DNA of 21,374 bases from Basidiobolus heterosporus B8920 (Eukaryota; Basidiobolomycota; Basidiobolomycetes; Basidiobolales; Basidiobolaceae), in the NCBI GenBank assembly GCA_000697455.1, contig JNET01031681.1, positions 1 through 21,374 on the forward strand, given 5' to 3'. Below are positions 18,234-21,374 of this stretch, piece after piece (position 1 is the stretch's first letter; every line of letters begins with the position of its first letter). The notes beneath the pieces are model-generated. The model ran no database searches. It worked only from the letters and a program-made list of their open reading frames with translations, and was not told the DNA's origin. The position numbers were made by a program, and so were the translations under genes.

Positions 18234-20440
18234 ATGGACAAAAGTTCACCGTCTTCAAGTTCTATTCGCTTCTCTAAGTATTCTTTAGATGTGAAATCCA
18301 CACTATACAAACAATACGCTTCTCGGGGCAAGGGTTCAGGTGCTAATACAATACCAATCCCTACTCACACCGAGTTACTAGCTTTACAAAAAGAACTTCA
18401 ATCCATAGCAAAAAAAACATCCTCCAGAGCTGCTCAACTAGAACTAGATATCCAACAGTTGTCTACACTTTCGGAGACAAGAGTTGCTTCCAAAACCGCC
18501 CCTCCCCCACCACAAGTCATTGAGAAAAAAGAAAAACAAAAGAAGTCCGAGATAGAAACGCCGATCAAGAAAGAGAAGCCCGAAATTACAGGTTATTTAT
18601 CTTTCCTTTCACAGATGAGATCTCCAAATATAAGAGTGAATAACATTACATCTATTCGGATGCTCTTGTTTTCTATTTGAACCAACGTTAGTTTACGTTT
18701 TTATTCTTCAATTATACTAAACTTTTGTGCATACATTCTAGTTACCATCGAAGAGTTAGAAGATTTTCAGGAACCACTCACTCCTCAGTCAAGGGCGCGA
18801 AAATCCGTCCCCTCCCCGTTCGTCACTTACTAACAAAATTTTATTGCCCACACATATTCATTTTTCTATATTCTTAGTGTAACTACCGAAACAAAGCCAA
18901 AAAGAAGACGGAGGACTGGTACTCACGAACCTACTGATGTTTCTGATACAGATAAAGGTTAGAAATCTACACATCTCCCATTCCCTTATGTCTTCTAACT
19001 CATGAACCAAATCCAGACAGCCCTATGGCCGCTACACCAACACCACGAAAAACACGCTCGAGTGATACACCATCCAGTAAATCTAAACCAAAACGAAGTG
19101 CTTCCCCGTATGTATCAGGAAGAGATAGTGTATCGCGAAATTCCACACCTAGACCATCTAAGGTATGGTTATTCTATAATCAAACCAAAGTCACCATTCA
19201 TACGATTTATTCTTACTTTAGAAATCGGGTAAGAACTCGTCACATCTTTTGAAGAAAAAGAAGGGCTCAGACACTCCAGAAGAGGCCAAGAAATCGGCAA
19301 GGGGTTCACACGGGAAAGACATCGAAGATGACTATCCTACCACCAAGATTGCCAACCAAATCCCCATTCAAACATATTGGAACTACATAGAGACATTTTT
19401 CCGTCCTATCACGGAAGAAGATATCGCGTTTTTAGAAGAGAAGGTGAGAATTCATTTTATTGTCATGCCCCGTCGACTTACCAGTCAGCTGACCAGACCA
19501 TACCCATAGGGTGACGAAACTGAGCCGTACATTGTCCCTACATTGGGAAAAAATTATCTCGAAGCTTGGGCCGAAGAGGAGAAAAAGCTTGTACCACAGT
19601 TCGATGATATTCCCCAAACACCGACAAAGTTTGATCACATGGGCACGGTGAAGAGGGATGACTCCAGTGAATTTTCCGTGGAGGATCTGACTTGTGGGCC
19701 GCTCACCGAAAGAATCATTTGTGCGCTGATTCAAGAAAATCTTATTGATCCTCAAGAGTATATGAATGATGAAGACTCGGATTCGAATACAGAAGACACG
19801 CCTCAGGGTGAAGTTTATTCTTCCGAACTGGCAGATATGGAGGAACGTCTCAAAAGAGAGCTTCGATATATCGGAATCCTAGGTGACGAAGATGTAAGTA
19901 TGGCTATAATCTTTTCGCAAGTTAGAACACAAACAATTGACCTTATTTTGCCGACAGATCGACTGGAATGCTCGAGAGGATGACGAGATATCCTCGAACC
20001 TTCGAAACCTACAGAAGGAGTTACGTGACCAAGTCAAGGTTAATCATCTCCGAAAGGAACGGCTTCTAGCTATCAGTACTGAGCATCTTGCGTGTCAAGA
20101 GTACCTACAAATTCTTGAAGAGCTTGACAAGCAAATCGAACAATCATACATTAAACGAGTGGTAAATGTTTCCCCTGCGCTTATATTAGCCGTGTTCACC
20201 TGATCTAACAAGCCATTCTTATAGCGCGCTGCGAAGTCAAAGAAGAAAAAACAAGTCCAACCTAAAGCTTTATCCGAGAATACCACCAATATAATGGAGA
20301 GGCGGCAGCGATATGTGGAAGGAATTGGGTGCATATTTCCTCGGGACAAATTTACAATTCCTGAGAAGTCAATTTATGAGGAGATAACCACTACCCCTGA
20401 CGTAGAGCAAGGAGGGCATACAGAAGATCATGTATTATAG
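18234..20440 (+). CDS. ADA3: SAGA/ADA histone acetyltransferase subunit Ada3 (Ngg1/TADA3)
   Basis: Eight exons are inferred: 18234-18591, 18742-18817, 18878-18957, 19017-19162, 19222-19443, 19510-19893, 19958-20161 and 20225-20440, giving 561 aa. The first 300 residues are basic and Ser/Pro-rich with Lys/Arg clusters and look disordered. The conserved part begins with TYWNYIETFFRPITEEDIAF and PYIVPTLGKNYLEAWAEEE, typical of fungal Ada3. It continues with GPLTERIICALIQENLI, ELRYIGILGDEDIDW and a helical C-terminal domain ending YIKRVRAAKSKKKK. Ada3 links Gcn5 to Ada2 and Sgf29 in the SAGA HAT module. Introns 1 and 2 have weak donors (GTTATT, GTTCGT), so the two small exons at 18742-18817 and 18878-18957 are less certain. 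It is tail-to-tail with RPAP3. Confidence 0.88.
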
Positions 20441-20455
20441 TTTAAATTCTTGCTT

Positions 20456-20461
20456 AATAAA
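20456..20461 (+). terminator. AATAAA polyadenylation signal of ADA3
   Basis: AATAAA begins 16 nt after the ADA3 stop. The expected cleavage point 10-30 nt further on falls at about 20471-20490, next to or inside the RPAP3 3' end on the other strand. Confidence 0.65.
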
Positions 20462-20486
20462 ATACAGTGTATAATTTTGTTTTTAA

Positions 20487-20492
20487 TTTATT
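20487..20492 (-). terminator. AATAAA polyadenylation signal of RPAP3 (minus strand)
   Basis: On the minus strand AATAAA starts 8 nt after the RPAP3 stop codon (TGA at 20502-20500). Cleavage 10-30 nt downstream would fall at about 20457-20477, overlapping the ADA3 signal. Confidence 0.6.
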
Positions 20493-20499
20493 GGATTCA

Positions 20500-21374
20500 T
20501 CAATCGAGTTGAATGTTGACCTTGTAGGCCCGGATCAAAGGACGAAGGTCCTCTAGAGCTGTTGATTCTTTTAGATGACAGAATATCTCCTGAAGGGCTG
20601 AAAATTTGTGAGTTGGAGTCGCATAAACCGTACATTCTAGGTGCGCTTACTTTGTTTATCAGACGAGGACATGAACATTGTGATCATATCGAAACGTTTC
20701 ACCTGGCTCAGGTTCTTCAACACATCGACTATCAATGAAGGCGAGTCCGATCTATTACAGAATAGTCTCAATGAATTGCGATTCTACGTCTTAGCATGTA
20801 CACACGTAGATGTATGGACTTACTTGATGTAAAAGGTTTTCAAGAGCTCGATTATCTTTGTCATGTAGCTGGATTCAAGTGAACTCTTGAATATGTTAGA
20901 GTAGTTCTTGGGTTCGATGCACTTGAAGAGATTTCGTTAGAACAGGACTGTTATAGGAGTTCGAACTGAGGAACGTACTTTGAAATAATGATACAGTTTA
21001 GCAGAGTCATTTCTGTATGTTTTCCATTGGCGCTCAAATTCCAAAGTGGTTTTGGGTGGAGTGAATTGTGGCAAAGGCTTCGCTGTTACTTCAGAATGCA
21101 GGGAATTAGAGTCATTTACGCGTACATTGGTAAGTGGCGAATGTTTCTGCGGATGAAAATAAGCTGGTGTAAGAGCAGGGGGATGATTCAAATGAAATAA
21201 TATAGTGAGTACTGACGAGGGGCTCAGGATTAGATGATTTCTCAGAATTCGAGAGTGGTGTTTGAGTGGTGATTTTGTCACCTATAATGCCACCCGACTT
21301 TAACGCATTATGTTATCTATATGTAATACAGTGTGATATTATTAGTGGCTTCACATACCGTATCAGGCAGTGGA
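20500..21374 (-). CDS. RPAP3: RNA polymerase II-associated protein 3 (RPAP3), C-terminal part, runs off the window
   Basis: Minus-strand exons are inferred: 21374-21359 (partial), 21281-20979 (possibly split by a further intron, 21212-21147), 20921-20824, 20751-20651 and 20597-20500. The last four exons form the RPAP3_C domain: TTLEFERQWKTYRNDSAKLY, then KCIEPKNYSNIFKSSLESSY, KIIELLKTFYIKSDSPSLIV, and the strongly diagnostic VLKNLSQVKRFDMITMFMSS. It ends ALEDLRPLIRAYKVNIQLD. In animals RPAP3 is the TPR adaptor of the R2TP/PAQosome complex, bringing HSP90/HSP70 to RUVBL1/2, and this domain docks on the AAA+ ring. Budding-yeast Tah1 lacks it. SPAG1 shares the domain, but the KRFDM-x-x-MFMS motif favours RPAP3. 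The TPR region should lie to the right of the window. Introns are 53-77 nt, all GT-AG. Confidence 0.88.

Noticed and set aside
20641-21200. Plus-strand frames of 63 and 70 residues after ADA3
   Set aside because: They overlap the clearly recognisable RPAP3_C exons on the minus strand and are shadows.
1-21374. Mobile elements, virus-derived sequence, secondary-metabolite or defence cluster
   Set aside because: No transposase, reverse transcriptase, capsid, long terminal or inverted repeats, or clustered specialised enzymes were seen; almost all the sequence is explained by conserved housekeeping genes.

Overview
The window is nuclear DNA from a eukaryote, most likely a fungus and plausibly an early-diverging (Mucoromycota/Zoopagomycota-type) lineage. 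The genes are packed close together and most contain several short GT-AG introns, typically 50-100 nt, with CTAAC/CTGAC-like branch points. The proteins resemble fungal versions of their families (SMC4, uL13m/Mrpl23, Ada3/Ngg1, an earless beta-adaptin), yet the set also includes genes that budding yeast lost or shortened (a full makorin, SAP30BP/HCNGP, RPAP3 with its C-terminal domain). A short TTAGGG array fits the canonical telomere repeat of most filamentous and early-diverging fungi. I cannot name the species from sequence alone.

Layout, left to right: U1-70K snRNP protein (+, 103-1474); SAP30BP/HCNGP splicing-associated protein (+, 1726-3000); a 1.1 kb gene-poor gap holding the TTAGGG repeats, a 10-bp tandem repeat and a candidate 5'-leader intron; a long makorin-type E3 ubiquitin ligase (+, 4137-6621); a 0.6 kb convergent gap with a TGTGYC minisatellite; the ribosome-recycling ATPase ABCE1/RLI1 (-, 7203-9070); a 0.5 kb divergent promoter; mitochondrial ribosomal protein uL13m (+, 9608-10263); AP-1 beta-adaptin (+, 10715-13487, 12 exons); condensin SMC4 (+, 13869-17549, no intron in the coding region); SAGA subunit ADA3/NGG1 (+, 18234-20440, 8 exons); and the 3' part of RPAP3, an R2TP cofactor, on the minus strand (20500 to beyond 21374).

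The genes are housekeeping genes of separate pathways: splicing, ubiquitylation, ribosome recycling, mitochondrial translation, vesicle traffic, chromosome condensation, histone acetylation and chaperone-assisted complex assembly. The only neighbours with an obvious shared theme are the two splicing genes at the left end. For every multi-exon gene I rebuilt the exons by hand from GT-AG signals, reading-frame continuity and family motifs, and each model sums to a whole number of codons. These models still need transcript support. I see no tRNA or rRNA gene, transposon, virus-like element, CRISPR array or obviously transferred cluster, and I do not find a convincing new multi-gene system. The points worth a second look are gene-architecture and splicing features and a few repeat or regulatory elements.
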